DNA of 64,000 nt, from positions 1-64,000 of the forward strand of contig DNTB01000093.1 of assembly GCA_003499525.1 (NCBI GenBank). Direction: 5' to 3'. Positions 1 to 9,083 of the stretch are shown here, one piece after another. The notes below the pieces were generated by a model. The model saw nothing but the letters and a program-made list of their open reading frames with translations, was not told where the DNA came from and did not search any database. Within the stretch, counting starts at the first letter, position 1, and every line of letters starts with the position of its first letter. The DNA is from Flavobacteriales bacterium (GTDB lineage Bacteria; Bacteroidota; Bacteroidia; Flavobacteriales_G; Salibacteraceae). Position numbers and translations under genes: made by a program.

Positions 1-37
1 CGGTTATGAGACAGCTTCTTTATTAAACGGTTAAATT

Positions 38-1747
38 TTATAGAGAAGAGAGGTCAGAGTCAATGAACTCTACGTCTTTCATTGCTTTAGTTTTCAGACC
101 GCCGTCTTTCTGGATCGCCATTTTGAGATTTTGCATCACCATATCCTGGTCACCCGTACGTGCACCTATAATTGCTTTAAGATAATATGCCTGTGCTGAA
201 TCCTTGTCCTCACTGGCAGCAATAGTGCTTTTTGCAGCGTCATTCTTGCCATCAAGAATTTGAGCTAGCGCAAGATTCAAAGTTTGATATGAACTCATAT
301 TGGCAACTGCAGCGTTGTAATTTCCATCCATGATGTTGACTATACCCATGTTATAGTTCACTTCATTACCGGCTCCAGAGGCTTTCTTGTAGTAATCCAT
401 TGCCATTCTCCGATCGCCTTTCAATCTGGTTACGATCCCCATATTGTTCATGATGACCGGATTGTTGGCAGATTTGGAGTTGGCATTTTTGAAGCTTTGC
501 TCGGCATTAACAATTTTGTTCTGTAGAAAATAAACATACCCTTCATTGTTATGTCCTCTCCAATCTTCTGGATAATGAGATATTGTGGCTTGATAGATAT
601 TCAGTTTTTCATTCATGTCATTTGTTAGCGCAGCGGCATAAAGCATTTCTTCTACACTAAGCACTGAAGGATCATTTTTTACTGCCATCATAATTTGCTC
701 GTCTGACCTACCCACTTTATCCATGAGTAAAGAGATTTGAGATCTTCTTAAAGGAGGCAATATTTGTTCTTTAACTTCCAAATAAGTCTCAGACAGGTTT
801 TTAATTTCTGCTTCTCGCTTAACCGGGTCATCGTACATCTGAAGAACGCGAATGATCAAATCTTTGTCTTCAATGTCAGATGCCTGCATTTTTGCTTTGA
901 AGCCGTCCCAATCTTCTCCTTTACCCATCAGATTATAAAATGATTCCTCTCCATCATTTACTTTGTATTTGCGCAATTTTGACTTCACGGCATTTCCTGC
1001 ACTCTTTGCTCTATTGTCGGCCAGATTTTCATTTAGAGTAAGTTCTCCGTCAGGAGAAGCATATGCCTGAACATCCAGCTCTACGAATACATAACTCGTA
1101 TCACCACTTTTTGATTTAATGGTATCAAACAACGCTTTCATATCATCATCCGAAAGCTCTGATGACCTTACGTTGGATGAATTAATGAGGTAGTTTATTT
1201 CTGAATTAAATACCTCATGTGTTACCCGTTCGAACTGATCTTTGCCCAAAATTGGTTTTTCATCACTCATTACCAAATACGGAGTGATATTTGTGCCATC
1301 TGCCACAGTTGCAGTATAGAGCTGTTTCTTGTTTGCTTTGAACTCTCCTTCAAGATCAGCCTTTAAGAATCCACGTTCCATGCTGGCTTCATATGGATAC
1401 TTAAATTCATACTGAAATTTCCCTCCTTCTTCATAGTTGATCTTAACTCCATCAGCATCCGCATTTTCACCTACAAGAGTGAGAGGCTCGAACGATTTTA
1501 CAACAGCACCTTCAGACTCAAAAAACGGTCGTACATGTACGATTACCTTTTTATTGAAGAATTTAGGTGGAATCTTGCCGTCGATAACCAATGCAACAGT
1601 GTCACCGTGCATTTCAAGAGGATCAGGAGTAACAGTATATGTAACACCTTCAGCATTTTTGGCCATTTTATTCAAAGGGTTACATGCTCCCAGAGAAAAG
1701 GCGACCATGGCTGCAACGACCATTATTCGTAACATTCCAAATTTCAT
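38..1747 (-). CDS. Lipoprotein with OmpA-like region and TPR repeats
   Basis: A 569-residue predicted lipoprotein. It opens with a short hydrophobic signal ending in a lipobox (LGAC), so it should be anchored in the periplasmic face of a membrane. The middle holds an OmpA-like segment (ASPDGELTLNENLADNRAKS), the family's peptidoglycan-contact motif, inserted in a longer unknown region. The C-terminal third is helical with TPR-like repeats (NNMGIVTRLKGDRRMAMDYY). The ATG at 1747 is chosen because a longer in-frame start at 1780 would lie inside the promoter -7 element. The combination suggests a peptidoglycan-associated scaffold, as in other Bacteroidota OmpA/TPR lipoproteins, but the exact role is unknown. 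The gene reads alone. Confidence 0.8.
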   Translation of the reverse strand: MKFGMLRIMVVAAMVAFSLGACNPLNKMAKNAEGVTYTVTPDPLEMHGDTVALVIDGKIPPKFFNKKVIVHVRPFFESEGAVVKSFEPLTLVGENADADGVKINYEEGGKFQYEFKYPYEASMERGFLKADLEGEFKANKKQLYTATVADGTNITPYLVMSDEKPILGKDQFERVTHEVFNSEINYLINSSNVRSSELSDDDMKALFDTIKSKSGDTSYVFVELDVQAYASPDGELTLNENLADNRAKSAGNAVKSKLRKYKVNDGEESFYNLMGKGEDWDGFKAKMQASDIEDKDLIIRVLQMYDDPVKREAEIKNLSETYLEVKEQILPPLRRSQISLLMDKVGRSDEQIMMAVKNDPSVLSVEEMLYAAALTNDMNEKLNIYQATISHYPEDWRGHNNEGYVYFLQNKIVNAEQSFKNANSKSANNPVIMNNMGIVTRLKGDRRMAMDYYKKASGAGNEVNYNMGIVNIMDGNYNAAVANMSSYQTLNLALAQILDGKNDAAKSTIAASEDKDSAQAYYLKAIIGARTGDQDMVMQNLKMAIQKDGGLKTKAMKDVEFIDSDLSSL

Positions 1748-1779
1748 TTCGCGAGTTTTTTCTATAATTAATTGAGGCA

Positions 1780-1810
1780 CAAAGCTATTCTATTGTTTCA
1801 GATTAGCAAA
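1780..1810 (-). promoter_or_regulatory. Bacteroidota-type promoter (TTTG-N19-TAGCTTTG)
   Basis: On the minus strand TTTG (1810-1807) is followed by exactly 19 bases and then TAGCTTTG (1787-1780). This matches the known Bacteroidota consensus TTTG-N19-TAnnTTTG. It would start transcription near 1773, leaving a leader of about 25 bases before the ATG at 1747. It is the clearest promoter in the window. Confidence 0.75.
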
Positions 1811-1856
1811 GATTTTGCAGTTCTGGCGGGCGACAGAGCTTTTTTTTCACTTCACT

Positions 1857-2453
1857 TTAAGGGAATCGTAATTTTATCTCCGCTTCAAGTTTCTCTGCAA
1901 GCTGTTCAATGGAAAGAAAATAGAAATCTTCTGAGGAGACTTTATAAACTGTGGAAACATCACTTCTATCGATTATATGCCTGTAGGATCGGGTCAGACT
2001 GATCAGATAGTCTAACTCGATATTCTGTTCCATGAGGCGATTTCGCTTTACTATATTTTGGATTGCCCATTCAGGATCGGCGTCAAGAAAAATGGTGAAG
2101 CCCGCTTTTGGCAAGGTTTGAATGAGACGGTCATAGTTTTTTTTAAAGTCATGATAATCAGCTGAACTGAGATTCACCATGCCAAAGGCCATGCCCTTGA
2201 AAAAACCAAAATCGGCGATTACTTTTCCACCACCTTTCAAAATTTTACTGATTCTCTGTAAATCTTCATAACGCTGATTGAGGAAAAAATCTTCAGTACA
2301 CCTGGCATATCTGATTGGGTTGGAATAGAACTTTTTTAAACAAGGATTGGTCTCAAATTCTTCGGAATAGTACGTTGCGTTCAGTCGTCTGGCCAGATTC
2401 TGGGCAATGGTAGATTTTCCCGCACCAATTATTCCTTCTATTACAATGTACAT
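1857..2453 (-). CDS. Deoxynucleoside kinase (dNK/dAK-dGK family)
   Basis: A 198-residue soluble kinase that transfers phosphate from ATP to a deoxynucleoside in the salvage pathway. The N-terminus carries the P-loop GIIGAGKST (residues 8-16). Further on, a KRNR segment fits the arginine-rich lid of this family, and the length is normal. It follows folK on the same strand with a one-base gap, an arrangement common in Bacteroidota, so the two are almost certainly co-transcribed. Which deoxynucleoside is preferred cannot be read from the sequence. Confidence 0.85.
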   Translation of the reverse strand: MYIVIEGIIGAGKSTIAQNLARRLNATYYSEEFETNPCLKKFYSNPIRYARCTEDFFLNQRYEDLQRISKILKGGGKVIADFGFFKGMAFGMVNLSSADYHDFKKNYDRLIQTLPKAGFTIFLDADPEWAIQNIVKRNRLMEQNIELDYLISLTRSYRHIIDRSDVSTVYKVSSEDFYFLSIEQLAEKLEAEIKLRFP

Positions 2454-2454
2454 T

Positions 2455-2949
2455 TCACAATCGTACTACAATTCCCTGGTCGGTGCATTCTTCCAGTAAT
2501 GCTGAATTCTCTTTTTGAAATACGGGATGAATAAAATTTGGGATCATTTCTACCAAAGGTTCAAGCGCAAATTTTCGTTGTTGGAGCCTTGGGTGCGGAA
2601 TTTGAATGCTGCTTTGATTTATGACCTGTTGTCCGAAGTACAATATGTCCAGATCAATTTTTCGATCGGTGTATTCGATATCTCTCAACGGTTCTCTACC
2701 CAGTTCGATTTCAAGTTCCTTGAGTTTTGTAAGCAACACATTAGCATCAAGATGAGTTGAAAGCTCAACGAGCTGATTTAAAAAATAAAATTCACTTTCA
2801 TATCCCCAAGAATTTGACCTGTAGATCGACCCCACTCGTGAAACCAGTCCGAAGTTGCTATTGATTGCTGAAACCGCCCTTTCAAAAAGAAGCTTTGTGG
2901 AAGAATGATTCCCTCCCATTAAAATCCAGCAGCACTCGTTTTTGCACAT
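2455..2949 (-). CDS. folK: 2-amino-4-hydroxy-6-hydroxymethyldihydropteridine pyrophosphokinase
   Basis: A 164-residue HPPK, the folate-pathway enzyme that moves pyrophosphate from ATP to hydroxymethyl-dihydropterin. Family hallmarks are all visible: an N-terminal LMGGNHSS in place of the usual LGSN, SWGYESEFYFLNQ, the loop REPLRDIEYTDRKIDLDIL with its metal-binding DxD, and IPHPRLQQRKFALEPL. The ATG at 2949 is preferred over a TTG two codons upstream. It is first in a two-gene unit with the deoxynucleoside kinase. folC, a later folate step, also lies in this window near 22.6 kb. Confidence 0.93.
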   Translation of the reverse strand: MCKNECCWILMGGNHSSTKLLFERAVSAINSNFGLVSRVGSIYRSNSWGYESEFYFLNQLVELSTHLDANVLLTKLKELEIELGREPLRDIEYTDRKIDLDILYFGQQVINQSSIQIPHPRLQQRKFALEPLVEMIPNFIHPVFQKENSALLEECTDQGIVVRL

Positions 2950-3037
2950 TGTCAATGGTTAAATATTGCTAAAATTCCGTTAATGGCTTTTTTCTTCCAT
3001 TAGTGTAAAACCCATGAATCGCACCAAAGAGCTGAGG

Positions 3038-3045
3038 TAAGTTTG
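3038..3045 (+). promoter_or_regulatory. Possible -7 element of sppA (TAAGTTTG)
   Basis: TAAGTTTG matches TAnnTTTG and lies 22 bases before the sppA ATG. No clear TTTG is found at the expected -33 spacing, so only the -7 half is supported. Confidence 0.4.
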
Positions 3046-3067
3046 TTCTAAACTAATTGGAAGCATT

Positions 3068-4858
3068 ATGAATAAATTTTTAAGAGGTGTTCTGGCATCA
3101 ATAATAGGATTCTTAATTGGAGGAGTACTTCTGATATTATTGTTTTTTGGGATAACAATGGCAATTATCAGTGGACTAGAAAGCAGTTATGATGATAAAA
3201 AAGTAAAAGTGGAAGATAATTCTGTTCTTCATATTAACATGAAGGCAGAGTTTGTGGACCGAGAGAGCAACGACCCCTTTAATAATTTAAATATCGGTCC
3301 TTTCAAAGGAGAAAGTACTATGGGGCTAAATACGTTTTTGAAAACGCTGGATCATGCCGCCGATGATGACAGAATCAAAGGTATTTTTATTGAGTTAGAA
3401 TCTTTTCCCGGTGGGCTTGCCACCTTGGAAGAAGTTAGAAATGCACTCATAGACTTCAAGGATAGTGGCAAGTGGATAGTGACATATAGTGAAACTATGT
3501 CGCAAGGTGCTGTTTATGTGAGTTCGGTTGCCGACAGATCTTATATATATCCTGAAGGAGATGTACTTTTTACCGGACTGTCTTCAACGCTGGCCTATGT
3601 AAAGGGATTGTTTGAAAAAATGGATTTCGAAATGCAGGCGATCCGAGGACCTAACAATAAGTACAAGAGTGCTGTGGAACCGCTGATCGCTGATGAAATG
3701 AGTGAAGCGAATCGAGAGCAGATTACGGCCTACCTCAACTCGATTTGGAGCCAGTGGCTTGGAGGTCTGTCAGAAGAAAAGGGAATTTCACAAGATAAGC
3801 TACAAGAAATTGCAAACAATCTGGATATCAGAAGTGCCCAATTGGCGGTAGAGCATGGCTTAGTTGATGACGTCAAGTATAAGGACGAAGTTATTGCTGA
3901 ACTGATGGAGAAAGTGGAAGTTGAAGATGAGGATGATTTGGAGATGATATCCTATGGAAAATATAAAAACTACAAACCAAAAAGAACCGGTGAACGCCCC
4001 AAAGACAAAATCGCTGTTATTTATGCTTCAGGTTCAATCGAATCAGGTAAAAGTGATGATGGAACTATGGGTTCTGAGACCATCGCAAAGGCTATTAAGA
4101 AAGCTCGACAGGACAGCACAGTTAAAGCTATTGTGATGAGAGTCAATTCTCCGGGTGGAAGTGCCCTTGCGAGTGATGTGATGTGGAGAGAAACAATATT
4201 GGCCAAAGAGGAGAAACCATTTGTCGTTTCTATGGGTGATGTTGCAGCCAGTGGTGGATATTATATTGCGTGCGCTGCCGACAAGATCTATGCACAAGAA
4301 ACAACAATTACAGGTTCAATTGGTGTATTTGGTTTATTCCCAACAACGGAAAAATTCTTTAATAACAAACTGGGTATCAAGTTTTATAGTGTGAATACGA
4401 ACGATCATTCCGATATGTTTAATGGAATTGACAAGTTCGATGATGTGGAATATGAGGCAATTGATACGTTAATCAAAGAGATTTACTATGACTTCATATC
4501 GAAGGTAGCCGAGGGAAGAGGAATGACTGAAGAAGCTGTTGATGAAGTAGCAAAAGGAAGAGTTTGGACAGGAGCTGATGCACTAAAAGAGGGGCTTGTG
4601 GATGAATTGGGAGGACTGGATGATGCAATAGCTTATGCAGCTGAGCAGGCAGGAATTGAGAATTACAGGATTAAAGAACTACCAAGTCAAAAAGACCCTA
4701 TAAAAGAGCTCTTTGCAGAGCTTGGAAATAAGTCATCAATGTATGTTGCTAAAACCGTCCTCGGCGAAGAGTACAAGTATTTCAACTGGATTGAGCAGAC
4801 CAAACAAATGACAGGTGTACAGGCGAGATTGCCGTACCTCATTGAGTTTAACTATTGA
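3068..4858 (+). CDS. sppA: Signal peptide peptidase SppA, 67K type
   Basis: A 596-residue membrane-anchored serine protease that degrades cleaved signal peptides. One transmembrane segment lies at about residues 8-32, followed by two tandem SppA-fold domains. The catalytic pair is in place: Lys200 in the N-terminal half (NKYKSAVEP) and Ser395 in the C-terminal half (AASGGYYIA). This is the Lys/Ser arrangement of E. coli SppA. The length fits the 67K double-domain type. The gene is followed by a strong terminator, so it forms a single-gene unit convergent with pdhC. Confidence 0.95.
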   Translation: MNKFLRGVLASIIGFLIGGVLLILLFFGITMAIISGLESSYDDKKVKVEDNSVLHINMKAEFVDRESNDPFNNLNIGPFKGESTMGLNTFLKTLDHAADDDRIKGIFIELESFPGGLATLEEVRNALIDFKDSGKWIVTYSETMSQGAVYVSSVADRSYIYPEGDVLFTGLSSTLAYVKGLFEKMDFEMQAIRGPNNKYKSAVEPLIADEMSEANREQITAYLNSIWSQWLGGLSEEKGISQDKLQEIANNLDIRSAQLAVEHGLVDDVKYKDEVIAELMEKVEVEDEDDLEMISYGKYKNYKPKRTGERPKDKIAVIYASGSIESGKSDDGTMGSETIAKAIKKARQDSTVKAIVMRVNSPGGSALASDVMWRETILAKEEKPFVVSMGDVAASGGYYIACAADKIYAQETTITGSIGVFGLFPTTEKFFNNKLGIKFYSVNTNDHSDMFNGIDKFDDVEYEAIDTLIKEIYYDFISKVAEGRGMTEEAVDEVAKGRVWTGADALKEGLVDELGGLDDAIAYAAEQAGIENYRIKELPSQKDPIKELFAELGNKSSMYVAKTVLGEEYKYFNWIEQTKQMTGVQARLPYLIEFNY

Positions 4859-4882
4859 TCTGACAATTAATAAAATGCGAGT

Positions 4883-4914
4883 AACCCCGAAGTAGCGATA
4901 CTTTGGGGTTTTTT
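4883..4914 (+). terminator. Rho-independent terminator after sppA
   Basis: A 12-base-pair stem (AACCCCGAAGTA with TACTTTGGGGTT, one G-T pair) closes a GCGA tetraloop and is followed by a run of T. The T run touches the stop codon of the convergent pdhC. It reads as a terminator only on the plus strand. Confidence 0.85.
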
Positions 4915-6172
4915 ATGCAAGCATCATAACGGGATTTTCAATATAACTCTTAAATGTCTGGAGGAATTGTGCACCCGTAGCACCATCGACAACCCTGTGA
5001 TCACAGGACATGGTTACTTTCATTTTCTTCCTGACGGTAATCTCCTCATTAAATACCACTACCTCGTCCCGGATTGCACCAATTGCAAGAATTGCAGAAT
5101 CAGGAGGATTGATGATTGCGGTAAATTCTTCAATTCCAAACATCCCCAGATTTGAAATAGAAAAGGTGTTTCCTTCCCAATCAGATGGTTGTAGTTTTTT
5201 ATCTCTTGCCTTGGAAGCCAATTCTTTTACCTGAGCTCCAATTTGTCTTAATGGCAGCGTGTCGGCATGTCTGACAACAGGAACAATCAGTCCTTCATCA
5301 ACAGCTACCGCTACACCAATATGAACATGATGGTTCAGCACGATTTTATCATCTTGCCATGAGCTGTTGACGTAGGGATGTTTTTTAAGAGCAACAGCCG
5401 CTGCTTTGATTACTATATCGTTAAATGACACGCGTTGCTCGGCATCCTGATTCATCTGTTTTCGAGCTTCGGCAGCTGCCGTCATATCCAAATCTATGGT
5501 CAGATAGAAATGCGGTGCACTGTACTTGCTTTCTCCAAGTCTGCGTGCAATAGTTTTTCTCATTTGAGATACTTGGACCTCCTCACTTGATTCAACTCCG
5601 CTCGCATATGTCACTGATGATGCCTGAGAGGGAACGTATGTTTCAACATCTTTCTTCACAATTCTTCCACCTTCACCTGTTCCTTGAATCTGCGTAACAT
5701 CATATCCCCGATCTTCAGCCATTTTTTTAGCGAGAGGAGATATTTTCACTCTTCCATTTGACTCAAACACAGGAGTACTGACAGGCTCTTTCAGAGGTGC
5801 AACAAATTCTGCATTATCCGCTTTATCAGCTGTATTCTCATTTTGTTTATCGGTAACGGAAATCTCCTCTGGTGGATCTGTTTCTGCATTACCCTCTTTT
5901 TCCAAATCTGCAAGAAGCGCAGAAATGTCCTCATCTTTTTCACCAATAACTGCCAGAACGCTGTCCACCGGTGCACCAGCACCTTTTTCCACCCCAATGT
6001 GTAAAAGAACACCATCATTGAATGATTCAAATTCCATAGTGGCCTTATCGGTTTCAATGTCAGCAAGAAGCTCTCCCGCTTCCACATTATCGCCAACTTT
6101 TTTGTGCCACTCAGCAACAACACCTTCGGTCATGGTATCACTGAGTTTAGGCATTCTTATAACTTCCGCCAT
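4913..6172 (-). CDS. pdhC: Dihydrolipoamide acetyltransferase, pyruvate dehydrogenase E2
   Basis: A 419-residue E2 core subunit. It has one N-terminal lipoyl domain with the lipoylated lysine at 43 (ETDKATMEFES), then an acidic linker of about 60 residues. A peripheral subunit-binding domain (SPLAKKMAEDRGYD) follows, and then the acetyltransferase domain ending in the catalytic motif SCDHRVVDGATGAQF. It transfers the acetyl group from lipoate to CoA. It lies 12 bases downstream of pdhA on the same strand. The E1 beta and E3 genes are not in this window. Confidence 0.95.
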   Translation of the reverse strand: MAEVIRMPKLSDTMTEGVVAEWHKKVGDNVEAGELLADIETDKATMEFESFNDGVLLHIGVEKGAGAPVDSVLAVIGEKDEDISALLADLEKEGNAETDPPEEISVTDKQNENTADKADNAEFVAPLKEPVSTPVFESNGRVKISPLAKKMAEDRGYDVTQIQGTGEGGRIVKKDVETYVPSQASSVTYASGVESSEEVQVSQMRKTIARRLGESKYSAPHFYLTIDLDMTAAAEARKQMNQDAEQRVSFNDIVIKAAAVALKKHPYVNSSWQDDKIVLNHHVHIGVAVAVDEGLIVPVVRHADTLPLRQIGAQVKELASKARDKKLQPSDWEGNTFSISNLGMFGIEEFTAIINPPDSAILAIGAIRDEVVVFNEEITVRKKMKVTMSCDHRVVDGATGAQFLQTFKSYIENPVMMLA

Positions 6173-6184
6173 TTTGTTGCGCTT

Positions 6185-7198
6185 TTAAAATTTGTTGTCT
6201 CGAATGAAGGGATAATCAGCTTCGACGTAGTTGTCTATGTAAAGCTCTTCTGGAGAGGGTTCTTCAGACTGCTCTGCAAATTGAATGGACTCTTCAACTT
6301 TTGCCTTCACTCTATCCTGAATATTCTGGATAGCTTTTTGTCCGGCAAGTTTATTCTGTTCAATTGTTTCTAATACCATTTTGATAGGGTCCTGCTCCTT
6401 ATAGGATTGCACTTCTTCTTTAGTTCTATATTTCTGAGGGTCGGACATTGAATGCCCTTTGTACCTGTAAGTTCTCACATCCAGTAAAACGGGCCCCTTA
6501 CCTGCCCGGGCGTGTTCAGCACCCCATTTTATGGCATCATGTACATCTTCGACCTTCATTCCATTTACTGATTTGGCAGGCATATCATAGGACTCGCCAA
6601 TTTCACTCAGGTCTTTTACGTTGGAAGTTCGTTCGACGGAGGTTCCCATTGCGTAATTGTTATTCTCAATAAGAAATACCACAGGGAGCTTCCAATTCAT
6701 GGCCATATTGAAAGTTTCATGTAAAATTCCTTGTCGAACCGCACCATCGCCCATCGAGGTAATACAAACATTTTTTGTTCCCTTGTATTTTTCAGCGAAT
6801 GCGATTCCTGCTCCCAATGCTATTTGGGCTCCAACAATTCCATGACCTCCTAAAAGGTTTACTTCTTTGGAGAACATGTGCATCGATCCTCCTTTGCCTT
6901 TGGACATTCCGGTGCTCTTTCCGAAGAGTTCAGCCATCATGTATTTAGGATGAATTCCCATCGCTATGGGATGGCCATGATCTCGATACGCCGTAATATG
7001 CTTATCATCTTTCGTTGTAGCAGATACTGTTCCTGCCACTACGGCCTCTTGTCCGATATATAAATGACAAAACCCACCGAATTTTTGTTGAATATATAGT
7101 TGACCTGCTTTTTCCTCAATCCGTCGAATGAGGAGCATATCTTCATACCACTTTAAGTATTGTGCCTTGGAGAAGGGCAATTTTGTTTTTGTAGCCAT
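6185..7198 (-). CDS. pdhA: Pyruvate dehydrogenase E1 component, alpha subunit
   Basis: A 337-residue thiamine-diphosphate enzyme that decarboxylates pyruvate together with a beta subunit encoded elsewhere. The thiamine-diphosphate motif runs from GDGAVRQG to NNYAMGT, and the phosphorylation-loop-like segment YRYKGHSMSDP is typical of E1 alpha. The length is normal for the heterotetrameric type. It heads a pdhA-pdhC unit downstream of cdd and porV, an order I also recall from flavobacteria. Confidence 0.95.
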   Translation of the reverse strand: MATKTKLPFSKAQYLKWYEDMLLIRRIEEKAGQLYIQQKFGGFCHLYIGQEAVVAGTVSATTKDDKHITAYRDHGHPIAMGIHPKYMMAELFGKSTGMSKGKGGSMHMFSKEVNLLGGHGIVGAQIALGAGIAFAEKYKGTKNVCITSMGDGAVRQGILHETFNMAMNWKLPVVFLIENNNYAMGTSVERTSNVKDLSEIGESYDMPAKSVNGMKVEDVHDAIKWGAEHARAGKGPVLLDVRTYRYKGHSMSDPQKYRTKEEVQSYKEQDPIKMVLETIEQNKLAGQKAIQNIQDRVKAKVEESIQFAEQSEEPSPEELYIDNYVEADYPFIRDNKF

Positions 7199-7218
7199 TA
7201 GGTTATTTGATTGATGCG

Positions 7219-7226
7219 CAAAAATA
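7219..7226 (-). promoter_or_regulatory. Possible -7 element of pdhA-pdhC (TATTTTTG)
   Basis: On the minus strand TATTTTTG fits TAnnTTTG, 20 bases before the pdhA start. No clear TTTG stands at the usual upstream spacing. Confidence 0.4.
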
Positions 7227-7258
7227 GAACTAAAAGACTGCCATGAGCAACCTACAAA

Positions 7259-7732
7259 TCACTCTTGTTTTGGAAGATCAAAACCGAAGGGTAATAGATT
7301 GTTCACACTTTCTGAAATCCAGGTTTTGCCAGTAGATTGAACCATTATAATTTTAATTGGCCCGGTTTGGATTTTCTCGTATTCTAACATGACCTGCCTA
7401 CAAGAACCACAGGATGTAATGGGCTCTTCAGTGTCATTTTTGGCTGTGATGCAAATTGTATCAATAGCAGATTTTGGATATGCCGATTTCGCTTGAAAAA
7501 CAGCAATTCTTTCTGCGCACATTCCCGAAGGATAGGCCATGTTTTCCTGATTATTTGCGACAATGGTTTCTCCGTTGTTCATTCTTACAGCTGCTCCCAC
7601 ATAGAATTTTGAGTACGGAGCATACGCCTTTTCGCAGGATTCTAAGGCTGCTTTATGCAAAGCTTGATCTTCCTTATCTAGTTCTTCGATCGAACAAGAT
7701 TTGATCTCGCAAGAAAACTTAATGTAATCCAA
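7259..7732 (-). CDS. cdd: Cytidine deaminase
   Basis: A 157-residue zinc-dependent deaminase converting (deoxy)cytidine to (deoxy)uridine in pyrimidine salvage. The zinc site is complete: Cys72-Ala-Glu74 with the catalytic glutamate, plus Cys108 and Cys111 in SCGSCRQ. Three cysteine ligands mark the small tetrameric type. No ATG is available before the conserved region, so a TTG at 7732 is taken as the start, 9 bases after the porV stop. It probably belongs to the porV transcript. Confidence 0.92.
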   Translation of the reverse strand: MDYIKFSCEIKSCSIEELDKEDQALHKAALESCEKAYAPYSKFYVGAAVRMNNGETIVANNQENMAYPSGMCAERIAVFQAKSAYPKSAIDTICITAKNDTEEPITSCGSCRQVMLEYEKIQTGPIKIIMVQSTGKTWISESVNNLLPFGFDLPKQE

Positions 7733-7741
7733 AGGTTCGAT

Positions 7742-9025
7742 TTAAAAACTTCCTTCCGAGCCCGAGGATGAGCTTTTTCCCTCACCGGAGAAAATAAAAC
7801 CAAGACTAAATTGAATGGTATTGGCCAAAGGAGATGTACCCACAAATTGTTGATTTCCAACATAAAGAGGAACGAGGTAGGACATATCTAAAGTGAAAAT
7901 ATTGTATTTAACTCCAATACCGAAGGTAAGATATTTCCGGTTGCCCTTCGTAGCATGTTCTGCAAAATACCCTGCTCTCGCTGCAAATAGCTTGTTATAC
8001 CAGTATTCAAAACCAAATCCAAAATAAAGCTCTCTAAGCTCTTCCCTCAATACTGAGCCGGATTCTGCCTCTGCCATTCCATTGGCATCCAATATTGGCT
8101 CTCCGATGGAATTCGTTACAAGGGTACCCGGTGCATCGTACCAGGATGTAATGATCGAGCTGGCCACAGTACGGTTCGGGTCTCTCCCTGCTATAATTTC
8201 ACCAGTAGCTGAATTATAAATTGGAGGTGTAGGCACCAGCAGTTTGTTCATGTCCACCATGAAGGAGATATCATTATAATCATCCAAATGAAGAGTTAAG
8301 TTTCCTCCAATCTTGAAATTCATTGGAAGAAAATCATCTTCATCTAAGTTTGAATAGGTCATTTTGTTTCCAATGTTGGAAATCCCCGATCCGAAAGCCA
8401 GAGTGGCATCTTTTTCTCCAATTTCGATATCGTCATTTTGATAGTATGCATAGATATCTGATGCAACGGCTAATCCTGGTTTCGTTTGGGCATTTGAAAC
8501 ACTCGTTCCACCTGTAAGATTGGAATAGATGAACCTCAAACTTATACTCATACTAAAGCGGTCAGCTAGTTTTCTGGAATAGGCGCCATCAATGGAGAAT
8601 TCGTTCGGTCTATGTTGTATGGTAGGGTCACCATTTTCATTCGTAAACTGAATGTCTCCCAATGTAAAATATCGCAGGGACGCCCCAACGGTAGACAATT
8701 TGTCGATCTTGTAGTAACCTGACACGTAGGACAAATTAATTCCCTGAACCAGCGCTCCAAGCCAGGGTGTATATGAAAATGCTAAAGCTCCCTGGTCTTC
8801 AGCAAAGGCAAGCTTGGCAGGATTGTGTGCGTTGTCAAAAACATCAGGACTGGTGGCAGCTCCTACACCTGCCATCGCTCCGTGACGTGCATCAGGAGTA
8901 ATAGTTAAGAAAGGTACTGCAGTAGTAATGACATTTGAATTATCAGACTGATCGGTTTGACCCAATGCAGAAGACGATATACCCAAAGTGCAAATTATTA
9001 GGAAGGTTTTTGAAATGCTTTTCAT
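7742..9025 (-). CDS. porV: Type IX secretion system outer-membrane protein PorV
   Basis: A 427-residue outer-membrane beta-barrel protein with a cleavable signal peptide (about residues 1-22). PorV shuttles substrates from the type IX translocon to the attachment complex. The start of the mature chain (FLTITPDARHGAMAGVGAATSPDVFDNAHNPAKLAFAE is the relevant region; key part PDARHGAMAGVGAAT) is a strong family signature, and the C-terminus ends in alternating barrel strands. It lies directly downstream of porU on the same strand, as in Flavobacterium and Porphyromonas relatives. Confidence 0.93.
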   Translation of the reverse strand: MKSISKTFLIICTLGISSSALGQTDQSDNSNVITTAVPFLTITPDARHGAMAGVGAATSPDVFDNAHNPAKLAFAEDQGALAFSYTPWLGALVQGINLSYVSGYYKIDKLSTVGASLRYFTLGDIQFTNENGDPTIQHRPNEFSIDGAYSRKLADRFSMSISLRFIYSNLTGGTSVSNAQTKPGLAVASDIYAYYQNDDIEIGEKDATLAFGSGISNIGNKMTYSNLDEDDFLPMNFKIGGNLTLHLDDYNDISFMVDMNKLLVPTPPIYNSATGEIIAGRDPNRTVASSIITSWYDAPGTLVTNSIGEPILDANGMAEAESGSVLREELRELYFGFGFEYWYNKLFAARAGYFAEHATKGNRKYLTFGIGVKYNIFTLDMSYLVPLYVGNQQFVGTSPLANTIQFSLGFIFSGEGKSSSSGSEGSF

Positions 9026-9042
9026 GAAAATCTATTGACGCG

Positions 9043-9050
9043 CAAATATA
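9043..9050 (-). promoter_or_regulatory. Possible -7 element of porV (TATATTTG)
   Basis: Minus-strand TATATTTG matches TAnnTTTG 18 bases before the porV ATG. A TTTG lies 15 bases further upstream (9069-9066), shorter than the usual 19. porV may therefore have its own promoter in addition to read-through from porU. Confidence 0.45.
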
Positions 9051-9083
9051 TGATTTGGACTAACGCAAAAACGGAGATGTATT